From: Variovorax sp. RA8
GTDB taxonomy: Bacteria; Pseudomonadota; Gammaproteobacteria; Burkholderiales; Burkholderiaceae_C
Assembly (NCBI RefSeq): GCF_901827175.1
Contig: NZ_LR594662.1
Location: forward strand, 6,200,001 to 6,264,000
Direction of reading: 5' to 3'
DNA length: 64,000 nt
Shown: positions 45,333 to 55,055 of the stretch, one piece after another
Layout of the letters: every line of letters begins with the position of its first letter
How positions within the stretch are numbered: the stretch's first letter is position 1
The notes under the pieces: generated by a model
The model's database searches: none
Seen by the model: only the letters and a program-made list of their open reading frames with translations
Told to the model about the DNA's origin: nothing
Translations under genes and position numbers: made by a program

Positions 45333-46181
45333 ATGAAACTCATCAGCTACCGCTACCAGGACCAGGACAGCTACGGCGCCGTGCAGGGCGACCGCGTCAT
45401 CGACCTGCGTGCCGTGTTCGGCACGCGTGCGGCGGACCTCAAGGCCCTGATCGCAGCCGACCTGCTGGCCGAGGCCGCGCAGGCCGCGGCCCAGGCGAAG
45501 GAATCGCTGCCGCTGGCCGAAGTGCAACGGCTCCCCGTGATCCCCAATCCCGGCAAGATCGTCTGCGTGGGCCTCAACTACGGCGAGCACGTGCGCGAGA
45601 CGGGCCGCACCATCACCGAGCAGCCCACGCTGTTCCTGCGCGTGGCCGAGTCGCAGCTTGCGCACGGCGAGGACATCGTGCTGCCGCCCGAATCGAGCAA
45701 GCTGGACTACGAGGGCGAGATCGCGATCGTGATCGGCCGCGGCGGCCGCCGCATCCCCGAGGCCGAGGCCTGGCAGCACATCGCCGGCTATGCCTGCTAC
45801 AACGACGCGACCCTGCGGGACTGGCAGAGCGCCACGCCGCAGTGGACCGCCGGCAAGAACTTCTTTTGCACCGGCGGCTTCGGCCCCTGGCTCGTCACGC
45901 GCGACGAGATCGCCGACGACCAGGTGATGACGCTGGTCACGCGCCTCAATGGCCAGGAGATGCAGCGCACCACCACCGACAAGCTGATCCACAGCATCCC
46001 GCGCCAGATCGCGCACATCTCGGCCTTCACCCCGCTCGCCCCGGGCGACGTGATCGTGACCGGCACGCCCGGCGGCGTCGGTGCCAAGCGAACCCCGCCG
46101 GTGTGGATGAAGGCGGGCGACGTGGTGGAGGTGGAGGTCGACGCCATCGGCGTGCTGCGCAACGGCGTGCGGGCGGAATAG
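45333..46181 (+). CDS. Fumarylacetoacetate hydrolase-family protein
   Basis: The 282-residue FAH-family protein has GLNYGEHVRETG, the metal ligands in LDYEGEIAIVIG and GYACYNDATLRDWQ, and VTGTPGGVGAKRTPP. Members hydrolyse C-C bonds (fumarylpyruvate, fumarylacetoacetate), or isomerise or decarboxylate ring-cleavage products. It should process the product of the ring cleavage in this operon. Confidence 0.92.
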   Translation: MKLISYRYQDQDSYGAVQGDRVIDLRAVFGTRAADLKALIAADLLAEAAQAAAQAKESLPLAEVQRLPVIPNPGKIVCVGLNYGEHVRETGRTITEQPTLFLRVAESQLAHGEDIVLPPESSKLDYEGEIAIVIGRGGRRIPEAEAWQHIAGYACYNDATLRDWQSATPQWTAGKNFFCTGGFGPWLVTRDEIADDQVMTLVTRLNGQEMQRTTTDKLIHSIPRQIAHISAFTPLAPGDVIVTGTPGGVGAKRTPPVWMKAGDVVEVEVDAIGVLRNGVRAE

Positions 46182-46343
46182 CGCCGGCAAGCGCGCGCGC
46201 CACGCCGCAATACGTGAGCGCGCGCAGCGCACTGTCGTGCGCCGCTTGTTCCCTCGGGTTCGCCGCGCATTTGCGGCCTTATCCGACAGCGCAAGCGCCG
46301 GGAATTGGGCAGTCTTGGCGGGTTTTGCTTCGCCGATTGCTCC

Positions 46344-49300
46344 ATGAAACCCCCTAGCTCGATCGACCCCGAGGACTTCCAGCGCCTGCTCGGCCGTAAC
46401 CTCAAGCTGCCGCTGGCCGGGGGTGTTCTCGGCGCCATGGTCTTCGTGGCACTGATCGTCTACCTGCTGTCGACGATCGCCTGGGTCGAGCACACCGACC
46501 GTGTCACACGCAACGCGGCGGAAGTGCAGCGCCGCAGCATCGACATGGAAACCGGCATGCGCGGCTTCCTGATCACGGGCGACGACTCATTCCTGGAGCG
46601 CTACGACAGCGCGCAGGCGCGCATCAAGACCGACCTGGGGGCGCTGCGATCGCTGGTGTCGGACAACCGGCAGCAGGTCGACCGCATCGACCGGATCGCC
46701 TCGCTGCAGAACGCCTGGAACGAGTTCTCGCGCGAGATGATCGCGCTGCGCCGCGCCGGCGGCGACTACCAGGCCCCGATCCGCCTTGGCCGAGGCAAGC
46801 GCATGAGCGACGACATGCGCGCCGAGTTCACGGCTTTCACCGACACCGAGCAGGCCCTGCGCTTCCAGCGCAACAACGACGCCAACCGCACCGCCTGGGG
46901 CGTCATCGGCCTGTTCGTCTTCTTCACCCTGCTGACCACCGGACTGCTTGCCTACTTCGGCCGGCGCCAGCTGCTGCGCCTGTCGCAGAGCTACGACGGG
47001 GTGCTGAAGGAGCAGGCGGCCCACGCCGACACGCTGCAGCAGCAGGCCTGGCTGCGCGGCGCGCAGACCGAGCTGACGGCCGAGCTGGTCGGCGAACTCG
47101 GCGCGCAGGAAATGGGCCGCAAGGTACTGGGCTTCTTCGCCCGGAAGGTGGGCAGCACGGTCGGTGCGGTGTACCTGCGCGAGCGCCACGGTGCACTGCG
47201 GCGGGTGGCCAGCTACGGCTTCTCGAGCGAGGCCGAGGCCACGCCGCAGGTCTTCTCTGCCGCCGAAAGCCTGGTCGGACAGGTAGCGTCGGAAAATCGG
47301 CTGCAGGTGCTCGAGCCCGTCGGGGCCAGCTACCTCAAGGTCAACTCCGGCCTGGGCGAGACGACGCCGGCCGCCGTGGTGATGCTGCCCGTGGCGAGCG
47401 ACGGCATCGTGAACGGGGTGGTCGAACTCGGCCTGCTGCGCCCGCCCGGCGAACGGGCGGCGCAGCTGCTCGACCTGGTGGCCGGCAACATCGGCAGCGC
47501 GGTGGCCGCTGCACGCTACCGCGAACAGCTGCAGGACGCGCTTGCCGAAACCCAGCAGCTCAACGAGGAGCTGCAGGTCCAGCAGGAGGAACTGCGCACC
47601 GCCAACGAGGAACTCGAGGAGCAGTCGCGCGCGCTGCGGGCCTCCCAGGCCACGCTGGAGAACCAGCAGGCGGAGCTCGAGCAGACCAACAGCCAGCTGT
47701 CCGAGCGCACCGAGGCCCTGGACCTTCGCAACGCCGCGCTGCGCCGCGCGCAACGCGAGCTCGAGGAACGTGCCGAGGAGCTGCAGCGCGCGAGCCGCTA
47801 CAAGTCGGAATTCCTCGCCAACATGTCGCACGAATTGCGAACGCCGCTCAACAGCGCCCTGATCCTCGCCAAGCTCCTCGGCGACAACGCCCAGGGCAAC
47901 CTGAACGCCGAGCAGGTGAAGTTCGCCGAGTCGATCTACGCCTCCGGCAACGACCTCCTGCTGCTGATCAACGACATCCTGGACATCTCCAAGGTCGAGG
48001 CAGGCAAGCTGGAGGTGGTGCCCGAGCGATTCGAGATCGCGAAGCTGGCCGAGAGCCTGAAGATGAGCTTCGTGCCGCAGGCGGCGCAGAAGGGGCTGGC
48101 CTTCCGCCTCGACGTACGGCCCGACGCGCCAGCCGCGCTGGTCAACGACCGCCAGCGGGTCGAGCAGATCCTGAAGAACCTGCTGTCGAACGCGCTCAAG
48201 TTCACCGAGCGCGGCGAGGTGGCGTTGACCATGACCGGCGCGCCCGACGGCGGCGCGAGCTTCGCGGTCTCCGACTCCGGCATCGGCATTCCCGCCGACC
48301 AGCAGCAGGTGATCTTCGAGGCCTTCCGCCAGGCGGACGGCACCACCAGCCGCCGCTATGGCGGCACCGGGCTCGGCCTTTCGATCTCGCGCGACCTCAC
48401 GCGGCTGCTCGGGGGAACGCTGACCGTCCACAGCGTGCCGGGCACGGGCAGCACCTTCACGCTGCACCTGCCGGCCGAGGCGCCACAGCTCCGCCAGCCG
48501 AATGGCACCGGTGCCGCGCCTGTTCCAACGCACGCGCCCGCCCCTGCCGAACCCCGGCCGCCGGCTGCGACGCCTGCGCCGGCCTTCCCCGACGACCGTG
48601 CGCTGCCACGCGACCAGACCCGGTGCGTGCTCGTGATCGAGGACGAACCGCAGTTCGCCCACATCCTCTTCGACCTTGCCCACGAGCTCGGCTACCGCTG
48701 CCTGGTCGCGCACGGCGCGGCGGAGGGCTACGCGCTTGCAACCCAGCACCTGCCCGATGCCATCCTGCTCGACATGCGCCTGCCCGACGATCCGGGCCTC
48801 GGCGTGCTGCAGCGCCTGAAGGACGACCCCCGCACGCGGCACATCCCGGTGCATGTGGTGTCGGCCCTCGACAGCTCGGAAGCGGCCCTTCACATGGGCG
48901 CCATCGGCTACGCGCGCAAACCCACTTCGCGCGAGGAGCTCAAGGAGGTGTTCCGTCGCTTCGAGCACAAGCTCTCGCAGAAGGTCAAGGCCGTGCTCCT
49001 GGTCGAGGACGACCCGCTGCAGCGCGAGGCCGTGACGGAGCTGATCGCCGACGACGACGTCGCCATCACCGCGGTCGAGCGCGGCGAGGAGGCGCTGGCA
49101 CTGCTGCGCAGCCGCGTCTTCGACTGCATGGTCATCGACCTGCGGCTGCCGGACATGCAGGGCAGCGAGCTGCTCAAGCGCATGGCGAGCGAGGAGATCG
49201 TGTCCTTCCCGCCCGTGATCGTCTACACCGGCCGCAACCTCACGCGCGACGAGGAAGCCGAGCTTCTTCGCTATTCGCGCTCGATCATCATCAAGGGCGC

Positions 49301-49802
49301 CCGCTCGCCGGAGCGGCTGCTCGACGAGGTCACGTTGTTCCTGCACAAGGTGGAGTCGGACCTGTCGAGCGAACGGCAGAGCATGCTGCGCAGCGCCCGC
49401 GGACGCGACCGCGTCTTCGAGGGCCGCCGCATCCTGCTGGTGGACGACGACGTGCGCAACATCTTCGCGCTCACGAGCGCGCTGGAGCAGCGCGGCGCCG
49501 CGGTCGAGATCGCCCGCAACGGGCGCGAGGCGCTCGACAAGCTCGACCAGGTGGACGACATCGACCTCGTGCTGATGGATGTCATGATGCCGGAGATGGA
49601 CGGCCTCGAGGCCACGCGCCGCCTGCGCCAGGACCCGCGCTTCGAGAAGCTGCCGGTGATCGCCGTGACGGCCAAGGCCATGAAGGACGACCAGGAGCAA
49701 TGCCTTGCGGCCGGCGCCAGCGACTACCTCGCCAAGCCGGTGGACCTGGACCGGCTGTTCTCGCTGCTGCGCGTGTGGATGCCCAAGCTGGAGCGCCTGT
49801 GA
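46344..49802 (+). CDS. CHASE3-GAF hybrid histidine kinase with three receiver domains
   Basis: The 1152-residue protein has two TM helices (near residues 25-50 and 190-215) bracketing a CHASE3 sensor, a GAF domain (~240-385), a coiled coil (~390-485), a HisKA with H496 in NMSHELRTPLN, a HATPase domain (GTGLGLS), a Pro-rich linker and three receivers with phospho-acceptor Asp at D810, D932 and D1079. CHASE3 binds extracellular small molecules; the ligand is unknown. The ATG at 46344 is used because it starts a short hydrophilic tail before the first TM helix; the ribosome site is weak. It begins a four-gene operon with CheR, CheB and a second kinase, overlapping cheR by 4 bases. Confidence 0.92.
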   Translation: MKPPSSIDPEDFQRLLGRNLKLPLAGGVLGAMVFVALIVYLLSTIAWVEHTDRVTRNAAEVQRRSIDMETGMRGFLITGDDSFLERYDSAQARIKTDLGALRSLVSDNRQQVDRIDRIASLQNAWNEFSREMIALRRAGGDYQAPIRLGRGKRMSDDMRAEFTAFTDTEQALRFQRNNDANRTAWGVIGLFVFFTLLTTGLLAYFGRRQLLRLSQSYDGVLKEQAAHADTLQQQAWLRGAQTELTAELVGELGAQEMGRKVLGFFARKVGSTVGAVYLRERHGALRRVASYGFSSEAEATPQVFSAAESLVGQVASENRLQVLEPVGASYLKVNSGLGETTPAAVVMLPVASDGIVNGVVELGLLRPPGERAAQLLDLVAGNIGSAVAAARYREQLQDALAETQQLNEELQVQQEELRTANEELEEQSRALRASQATLENQQAELEQTNSQLSERTEALDLRNAALRRAQRELEERAEELQRASRYKSEFLANMSHELRTPLNSALILAKLLGDNAQGNLNAEQVKFAESIYASGNDLLLLINDILDISKVEAGKLEVVPERFEIAKLAESLKMSFVPQAAQKGLAFRLDVRPDAPAALVNDRQRVEQILKNLLSNALKFTERGEVALTMTGAPDGGASFAVSDSGIGIPADQQQVIFEAFRQADGTTSRRYGGTGLGLSISRDLTRLLGGTLTVHSVPGTGSTFTLHLPAEAPQLRQPNGTGAAPVPTHAPAPAEPRPPAATPAPAFPDDRALPRDQTRCVLVIEDEPQFAHILFDLAHELGYRCLVAHGAAEGYALATQHLPDAILLDMRLPDDPGLGVLQRLKDDPRTRHIPVHVVSALDSSEAALHMGAIGYARKPTSREELKEVFRRFEHKLSQKVKAVLLVEDDPLQREAVTELIADDDVAITAVERGEEALALLRSRVFDCMVIDLRLPDMQGSELLKRMASEEIVSFPPVIVYTGRNLTRDEEAELLRYSRSIIIKGARSPERLLDEVTLFLHKVESDLSSERQSMLRSARGRDRVFEGRRILLVDDDVRNIFALTSALEQRGAAVEIARNGREALDKLDQVDDIDLVLMDVMMPEMDGLEATRRLRQDPRFEKLPVIAVTAKAMKDDQEQCLAAGASDYLAKPVDLDRLFSLLRVWMPKLERL

Positions 49803-50635
49803 ATCCCGTCCCGCCGCCCCCGAGCGACAGCGACATCGAGCTGCGGCTCCTGATGGAGGCCATCTACCTGAAGTACAGCTACGACTTCCGCGACTACACC
49901 GGGGCGTCGCAGAAACGGCGCGTGCAGTACGCGCTGGGCCAGTTCGGCCTGCCCACGATCTCGGCGCTGCAGGAGCGGGTACTGCGCGACCGCGACGTGT
50001 TCGGCCGGCTGCTGCAGTACCTGACGATCCCGGTGAGCGAGATGTTCCGCGACCCCGCGTACTTCCTCGCCCTGCGCCGCCTGGTGGTGCCCATGCTGCA
50101 CACCTATCCCTCCGTCAAGATCTGGGTCGCGGGCTGCAGCACCGGCGAGGAGGTGTTCTCGCTGGCCATCCTGCTGCGCGAGGAAGGGCTGCTCGCGCGC
50201 ACCCGGATCTACGCCACCGACATCAATCCGGCTTCCCTCGACAAGGCGCGCCAGGGCATCTTCCCGCTCGAATCGGTGCGCCAGTACACGGCCAACTACC
50301 AGCAGGCCGGCGGCATGCGCGCCTTCTCCGATTACTACACGGCGGCTTACGACGCCGCGCGCTTCGACCCCTCCCTCTGCGCGGACGTGATCTTCGCGGA
50401 CCACAGCCTGGCCACCGACAGCGTGTTCGCGGAGACGCAGCTGGTCTCGTGCCGCAACGTGCTGATCTACTTCAACCGCCAGCTGCAGGACCGCGCGCTC
50501 GGCCTGTTCCACGAGTCGCTGTCCCATCGGGGCTTCCTCGGCCTCGGCGCCAAGGAAAGCATCGATTTCTCCGGCTATGCCGATCGCTTCGAGGTGCTCT
50601 CGCGCGCCGAACGCATCTACCGGAAGCGCACATGA
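49799..50635 (+). CDS. cheR: CheR-type protein glutamate methyltransferase (GTG start)
   Basis: The 278-residue CheR enzyme has the N-terminal CheR domain (IYLKYSYDFRDYTGASQKRR) and an SAM-dependent methyltransferase domain with VAGCSTGEEVFSLAILL, TDINPASLDKARQG and CRNVLIYFNRQLQ. CheR adds methyl groups to chemoreceptors; as no chemoreceptor is present here, its target could be a kinase of this operon. GTG starts in the kinase stop (GTGA). Confidence 0.9.
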   Translation: MNPVPPPPSDSDIELRLLMEAIYLKYSYDFRDYTGASQKRRVQYALGQFGLPTISALQERVLRDRDVFGRLLQYLTIPVSEMFRDPAYFLALRRLVVPMLHTYPSVKIWVAGCSTGEEVFSLAILLREEGLLARTRIYATDINPASLDKARQGIFPLESVRQYTANYQQAGGMRAFSDYYTAAYDAARFDPSLCADVIFADHSLATDSVFAETQLVSCRNVLIYFNRQLQDRALGLFHESLSHRGFLGLGAKESIDFSGYADRFEVLSRAERIYRKRT

Positions 50636-51240
50636 AGCGAAGCGCGCCCTCCCGCCGTCTCCCGCGCATCGACGCTGCGGTGATCGGCGCGTCTGCGGGC
50701 GGCGTCGATGCGCTGGTGGCGCTCTTCAACGGGCTGCCTGCACACTGGCGGCTGCCGCTGGTGGTGGTGATCCATCTGCCCGGCAACCACGACAGTCGGC
50801 TGGCCGAGGTCTTCAGGCCGAGAGTGCCGCTGGCGGTACGCGAAGCCGAGGACAAGGCGCCGGTCGCGGCCGCCACGCTCTACTTCGCACCGCCCGGCTA
50901 CCACCTGTCGATCGAGCACGACCGCAGTTTCTCGCTGAGCTGCGAGCCGCCCGTGCACTTCTCGCGGCCTTCGATCGACGTGCTGATGGCCTCGGCGGCC
51001 GACGCCTACGGGCCGGCATTGGCCGGGCTGCTCCTGACCGGCGCCAACGAAGACGGCGCCGAGGGCCTGCTGTGCATCCATCGCGCGGGTGGGCTCACGG
51101 CGGTCCAGGACCCCGCCGAGGCGCAGGTCCCGACCATGCCGCTGGCGGCGATCAAGGCTCACCAACCCGATTTCGTGCAACCCTTGCGCGAGCTGCGCAA
51201 CCTGCTTCTCCAACTGGATTCAGCCCATGGCCGCCCTTGA
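50632..51240 (+). CDS. cheB: CheB-type methylesterase catalytic domain without receiver
   Basis: The 202-residue protein is only the CheB catalytic domain: S21 in GASAGGVDAL, H48 in VIHLPGNHDS and D141 in GANEDGAEGL form the catalytic triad. The usual N-terminal receiver is missing, so activity is not gated by its own phosphorylation. It overlaps cheR (ATGA). It would remove methyl groups placed by the neighbouring CheR. Confidence 0.9.
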   Translation: MKRSAPSRRLPRIDAAVIGASAGGVDALVALFNGLPAHWRLPLVVVIHLPGNHDSRLAEVFRPRVPLAVREAEDKAPVAAATLYFAPPGYHLSIEHDRSFSLSCEPPVHFSRPSIDVLMASAADAYGPALAGLLLTGANEDGAEGLLCIHRAGGLTAVQDPAEAQVPTMPLAAIKAHQPDFVQPLRELRNLLLQLDSAHGRP

Positions 51241-52426
51241 CGTCGAAAGCAAGCTTCTGATCGTCGACGATCTGCCCGAGAACCTGCTCGCCCTCGATGC
51301 GCTGGTGCGCGGGCCGGCGAAGAAGGTGTACCAGGCAGCGTCCGCGGAGCAGGCGCTCGCGCTCCTGCTGGAGCACGAGTTCGCGCTTGCGATCCTGGAC
51401 GTGCAGATGCCGGGCATGAACGGCTTCGACCTGGCCGAAATGATGCGCGGCACCGAGCGCACGCGCCACATTCCCATCATCTTCGTGAGCGCGGCGGGAC
51501 GCGAGATGAACTACGCCTTCAAGGGCTACGAGAGCGGTGCCGTCGACTTCCTGCAGAAGCCCCTCGATGCCCACGCCGTCACCAGCAAGGTCAACGTTTT
51601 CGTCGACCTGTACAGGCACCGCAAGGCACTCAGGCGCGAGATGGACGCGCTGGCGGCGTCGCACCGCCAGCAGGAGGAACTGGTGCAGCAGCTGCAGTGC
51701 GCGCAGCGCGAACTGGAGCGGTCGGTGCGCATGCGCGACGACTTCATGTCGATGGTCTCGCACGAGCTGCGCACACCGCTCAACACCCTCTACCTCGAGA
51801 CCCAGGTGCGCAAGCTGCACCTCGGCAAAGGCAATATGACGCTCTTCACGCCCGAGCGGCTGGCGGCCATGATCGAACGCGACCAGCGCCAGATCCAGAA
51901 CATGGTGCGGCTCATCGACGACATGCTGGACGTGACGCGCATGCGCAGCGGCGCGCTGTCGATCCAGCCCAAGCCCATGGACCTCGCGGCCCTGGCCCGC
52001 CACGTCGCCGAGAGCTTCGCGCAGCAGGCCGAGGCTGTCGGCTCGACCATCGAAGTGCATGCGCCGCGGCAGCTGGAAGGCGTGTGGGACGAGTTCCGGA
52101 TCGAGCAGGTGCTCAGCAACCTGATGACCAACGCGCTGCGCTATGGCTGCGGAGGGCTGGTCGAGATGCAGGTGCAGCAGGAAGACGGCATGGCGCGCCT
52201 ATCCGTTCGCGACCACGGCATGGGCATCGCGCCGGCCGACCACGCGCGCATCTTCGAGCAGTTCGAGCGCACCGACGCCAGCCGCAAGCACGCCGCAGGA
52301 CTGGGCCTGGGGCTGTACATCACGCGCCAGATCGTCCTCGCGCACGGAGGCGAGATCGGCGTCGACAGCGTCCAGGGGGAGGGCGCGCTGTTCACGGTCC
52401 GCCTGCCGCTGGCGGCCCGCACATGA
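51227..52426 (+). CDS. Receiver-histidine kinase hybrid
   Basis: The 399-residue soluble protein has an N-terminal receiver with D58 (LAILDVQMPGMNG), a coiled coil (residues ~140-165), HisKA with H179 (MVSHELRTPLN) and a HATPase domain (GLGLGLYITRQIVL). It can take a phosphate from the hybrid kinase and may relay a signal from there. The start at 51227 overlaps the cheB end by 14 bases. Confidence 0.9.
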   Translation: MAALDVESKLLIVDDLPENLLALDALVRGPAKKVYQAASAEQALALLLEHEFALAILDVQMPGMNGFDLAEMMRGTERTRHIPIIFVSAAGREMNYAFKGYESGAVDFLQKPLDAHAVTSKVNVFVDLYRHRKALRREMDALAASHRQQEELVQQLQCAQRELERSVRMRDDFMSMVSHELRTPLNTLYLETQVRKLHLGKGNMTLFTPERLAAMIERDQRQIQNMVRLIDDMLDVTRMRSGALSIQPKPMDLAALARHVAESFAQQAEAVGSTIEVHAPRQLEGVWDEFRIEQVLSNLMTNALRYGCGGLVEMQVQQEDGMARLSVRDHGMGIAPADHARIFEQFERTDASRKHAAGLGLGLYITRQIVLAHGGEIGVDSVQGEGALFTVRLPLAART

Positions 52427-52471
52427 GGACCGCCCCCGCGCGCGGTGCCGCCGCGGCAGCGAGTCCTGCGG

Positions 52472-53518
52472 TCAGTTCGCGATCTGCTGCCGCCTCGCAC
52501 CACCCTGCCGCTCGAGCATCCACCCCGGATACTCCGCCGGCAGCGCGCTCACCTTGTCCAGCTGCGCCAGCTCCTCGCCGCTCAGCTTCACCGCGGTCGC
52601 CGCGATGTTGTCGTCCAGCTGGTCCACGCGCTTCGCGCCGATGATCACGCTGGTGACCACCGGCTGGTGCAGCAGCCAGGCCAGCGCGACCTGCGCCACC
52701 GAAACCTTCTTCGCCTCGGCGATGGCGCGCATCGCGTCGATGGCGTCCCAGGCGCGGTCGAGCTGCACCGGCGGGAAGTCGAAGGTGGTGCGGCGGCTGC
52801 CCTGTTCGGCCTGGGTGGCTTGGGTGTTGCGGCCATATTTGCCGCTGAGCAGGCCGCCCGCGAGCGGGCTCCAGACCATCAGGCCGACCTGCTCGCTCAG
52901 CAGCATCGGCACCAGCTCGCGCTCAAGGTCGCGGCCGGCGACGGTGTAGTAGGCCTGCAGCGACTCGAAGCGCGCCAGGCCCAGGCGCTCGGAGATGCCC
53001 TGCGCCTTCGCGATCTGCCAGGCCGCCCAGTTCGACACGCCCACGTAGCGCACCAGGCCCTGCTGCACCAGGGCGTCCAGGGCACGCAGGGTTTCCTCCA
53101 TCGGCGTCGCCGGATCGAAGCCGTGCACCTGGTAGAGGTCGATGTGGTCCAGCTGCAGCCGCTTCAGGCTGGCCTGCACGCTCTCGAGGATGTGATAGCG
53201 CGAGAGGCCGCGCGAGTTGGGGCCCTTGGTGCCGGTCTCGCCCAGCACCTTGGTCGCGACCACCACGTTCTCGCGCGGGACCTGGAGATTCCTGAGTGCC
53301 TGGCCGGTCATGATCTCCGAGCGGCCGTCGGCGTACACGTTCGCGGTGTCGATGAAGTTGATGCCGGCATCCAGGGCGCGGCCGACCAGCGCATCCACGT
53401 CGCCCTGCTGCAGGTTGCCGATCTGGCTCCATATCCCGCTCTCGCCACCGAAGGTCATGGTGCCGAGGCACAGTTCCGAAACGAAAAGGCCGGTGCGGCC
53501 GAATTTCCTGTATCGCAT
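52472..53518 (-). CDS. Aldo/keto reductase
   Basis: The 348-residue AKR has MRYRKFGRTGLFVSELCLGTM, the catalytic Asp and Tyr (INFIDTANVYADGRSE), Lys (VATKVLGE) and His (YQVHGFD), and a C-terminal cofactor region (VTSVIIGAKRVDQL). It is of the general stress/YajO-like type; the substrate is unknown. AGGAGC precedes the ATG at 53518. It is downstream of the phn genes on the same strand, but a 105-base gap suggests a separate promoter. Confidence 0.92.
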   Translation of the reverse strand: MRYRKFGRTGLFVSELCLGTMTFGGESGIWSQIGNLQQGDVDALVGRALDAGINFIDTANVYADGRSEIMTGQALRNLQVPRENVVVATKVLGETGTKGPNSRGLSRYHILESVQASLKRLQLDHIDLYQVHGFDPATPMEETLRALDALVQQGLVRYVGVSNWAAWQIAKAQGISERLGLARFESLQAYYTVAGRDLERELVPMLLSEQVGLMVWSPLAGGLLSGKYGRNTQATQAEQGSRRTTFDFPPVQLDRAWDAIDAMRAIAEAKKVSVAQVALAWLLHQPVVTSVIIGAKRVDQLDDNIAATAVKLSGEELAQLDKVSALPAEYPGWMLERQGGARRQQIAN

Positions 53519-53623
53519 TGAAAAGCTCCTTCTGCTGAGGCGCGACAGTATCCGCCTCCAAGGGCTTGCGCCGCATGCCGGATCGTGGCGCGAACTTGCC
53601 CGATCCTGCAAAGCGAAGAGCGT

Positions 53624-54181
53624 TCAGCTCCCGGCCAGCGAGCGGGCAAGGTCCATGAAGTGGGCCAGCGGCGGCGTCGTCTTGCCGGGGACCTTGGCCG
53701 CGTCGTCGTAGCGCCGCAGCCGCACGGCCTCGGCCGCGAAGGGCTGGGCCCGGAAGCGCTCGGCCTCCTGCGGCGTATAGATGCCGCCCTGCAACTCCAG
53801 GCTGCGCTGGGAGGCGGGCGAGAGCGTGTCCCGGTAGCCGGGCTCGGCCGCGCACAGGTAGCGCTTGGCATCCACGTGCAGGCGCACCGGCTCCAGCACC
53901 GCCGGGGTGAACAGGCCGCGCAGGAAGGGCAGCGCGATGTACTGGTGCAGGTCGTCGCGCTGCTGCTGCGCCTGCACGGCCTCCTCGGCGCGCTCCGGCG
54001 CGAGCAGGTGGCCCAGGTCGTGCAGCAGGGCCGCGACGATGGTCTCGGGCGTTTCGCCGGCCTCCTCGGCGAGCTCGGCGCACTGCAGCGCATGCGCGAG
54101 CTGGCTCACGGCTTCGCGGCCGTACTGGCGCTGGCCCTTGGCCTCGAGCAGGCGGGCGATCTCTTCCAGGTTCAGGGCCAT
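53624..54181 (-). CDS. phnZ: PhnZ-type HD-domain diiron oxygenase
   Basis: The 185-residue HD protein follows phnE by 15 bases. Y20 and E23 (QYGREAVSQLAHALQ) match the substrate-binding Tyr/Glu pair of PhnZ, H30 and the H54-D55 motif (AALLHDLGHLL) supply the mixed-valent diiron site. PhnZ cleaves 2-amino-1-hydroxyethylphosphonate to glycine and phosphate after hydroxylation by PhnY. No phnY is seen in this window. Confidence 0.88.
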   Translation of the reverse strand: MALNLEEIARLLEAKGQRQYGREAVSQLAHALQCAELAEEAGETPETIVAALLHDLGHLLAPERAEEAVQAQQQRDDLHQYIALPFLRGLFTPAVLEPVRLHVDAKRYLCAAEPGYRDTLSPASQRSLELQGGIYTPQEAERFRAQPFAAEAVRLRRYDDAAKVPGKTTPPLAHFMDLARSLAGS

Positions 54182-54196
54182 CGGTTCCTCGGCTTC

Positions 54197-55003
54197 TCAG
54201 ACCAGCACTTTCCGGATCCGTGCGGACACCAGGTCGAGCAGGCTCACGCTGACCACGATGATGATCATCACGGCGCAGGTCTGGTCGTACTTGAAGCCGC
54301 GGATGATCTCCCACAGCACCACGCCGATGCCGCCCGCGCCCACCATGCCGACCACCGAGGCGGAGCGCACGTTGGACTCGAAGCGGTAGAGCGCGAAGGA
54401 GATCCACAGCGGCATCACCTGCGGGATCACGCCATAGACGATCTCGTGCAGCGCGCTCGCGCCGGTGGAGCGGATGCCTTCCACCGGCTGCGGGTCGATC
54501 GCCTCCACCGCCTCAGCGAAGAGCTTGGCGAGCACGCCGGTGGTGTGGACCCACAGCGCCAGCACGCCGGCGAAGGGGCCGAGGCCCACCGCCACCACGA
54601 AGAGCATGGCGAACACCATCTCGTTGATGGCGCGGCAGGCGTCCATCAAGCGGCGCATCGGCTGGTAGACCCACCAGGGCACGATGTTGGCCGAGGCCAG
54701 CAGCGCCATCGGCACGGCCGAGACCACTGCCAGCGCCGTGCCCCACAGCGCGATCTGCAGCGTGATCACCATCTCCTGCGCGTACATGCGCCAGTCGGTG
54801 AAGTCCGGCGGGAAGAACTCGGCCGCGTAAGTGGCCATGTTGCCGGAGTCGCGCAAGAGCTCCAGGGGCCGCATGTCGGCGCCGTTCCAGGAGGCGGCCA
54901 GCAGCAACAGCAGCAGGGCCCAGGAGAAGTGCCACGCGAGGTTGCGCTTCGGGGGCGCAGCCGCCGGCAACGGCGGGTGGGAGGTCAAGACCGTCGGATG
55001 CAT
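54197..55003 (-). CDS. phnE: Phosphonate ABC transporter permease
   Basis: The 268-residue inner-membrane permease has about five to six helices, [25 protein letters not shown] and a cytosolic loop consistent with an ABC permease contact, and [14 protein letters not shown] near the C-terminus, typical of PhnE. It should form the channel for the PhnD-delivered phosphonate. Confidence 0.92.
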   Translation of the reverse strand: MHPTVLTSHPPLPAAAPPKRNLAWHFSWALLLLLLAASWNGADMRPLELLRDSGNMATYAAEFFPPDFTDWRMYAQEMVITLQIALWGTALAVVSAVPMALLASANIVPWWVYQPMRRLMDACRAINEMVFAMLFVVAVGLGPFAGVLALWVHTTGVLAKLFAEAVEAIDPQPVEGIRSTGASALHEIVYGVIPQVMPLWISFALYRFESNVRSASVVGMVGAGGIGVVLWEIIRGFKYDQTCAVMIIIVVSVSLLDLVSARIRKVLV

Positions 55004-55055
55004 GAGTGCATGGGTGGCGTGCGGGCGGGCGGCGCGAGCGCCGCCTGCGCCGTGG

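Noticed and set aside
46587..49700. 1037-codon minus-strand open frame opposite the hybrid kinase
   Set aside because: It is the antisense of HisKA, GAF and receiver domains; the product is leucine/histidine/arginine-rich with no family signature.
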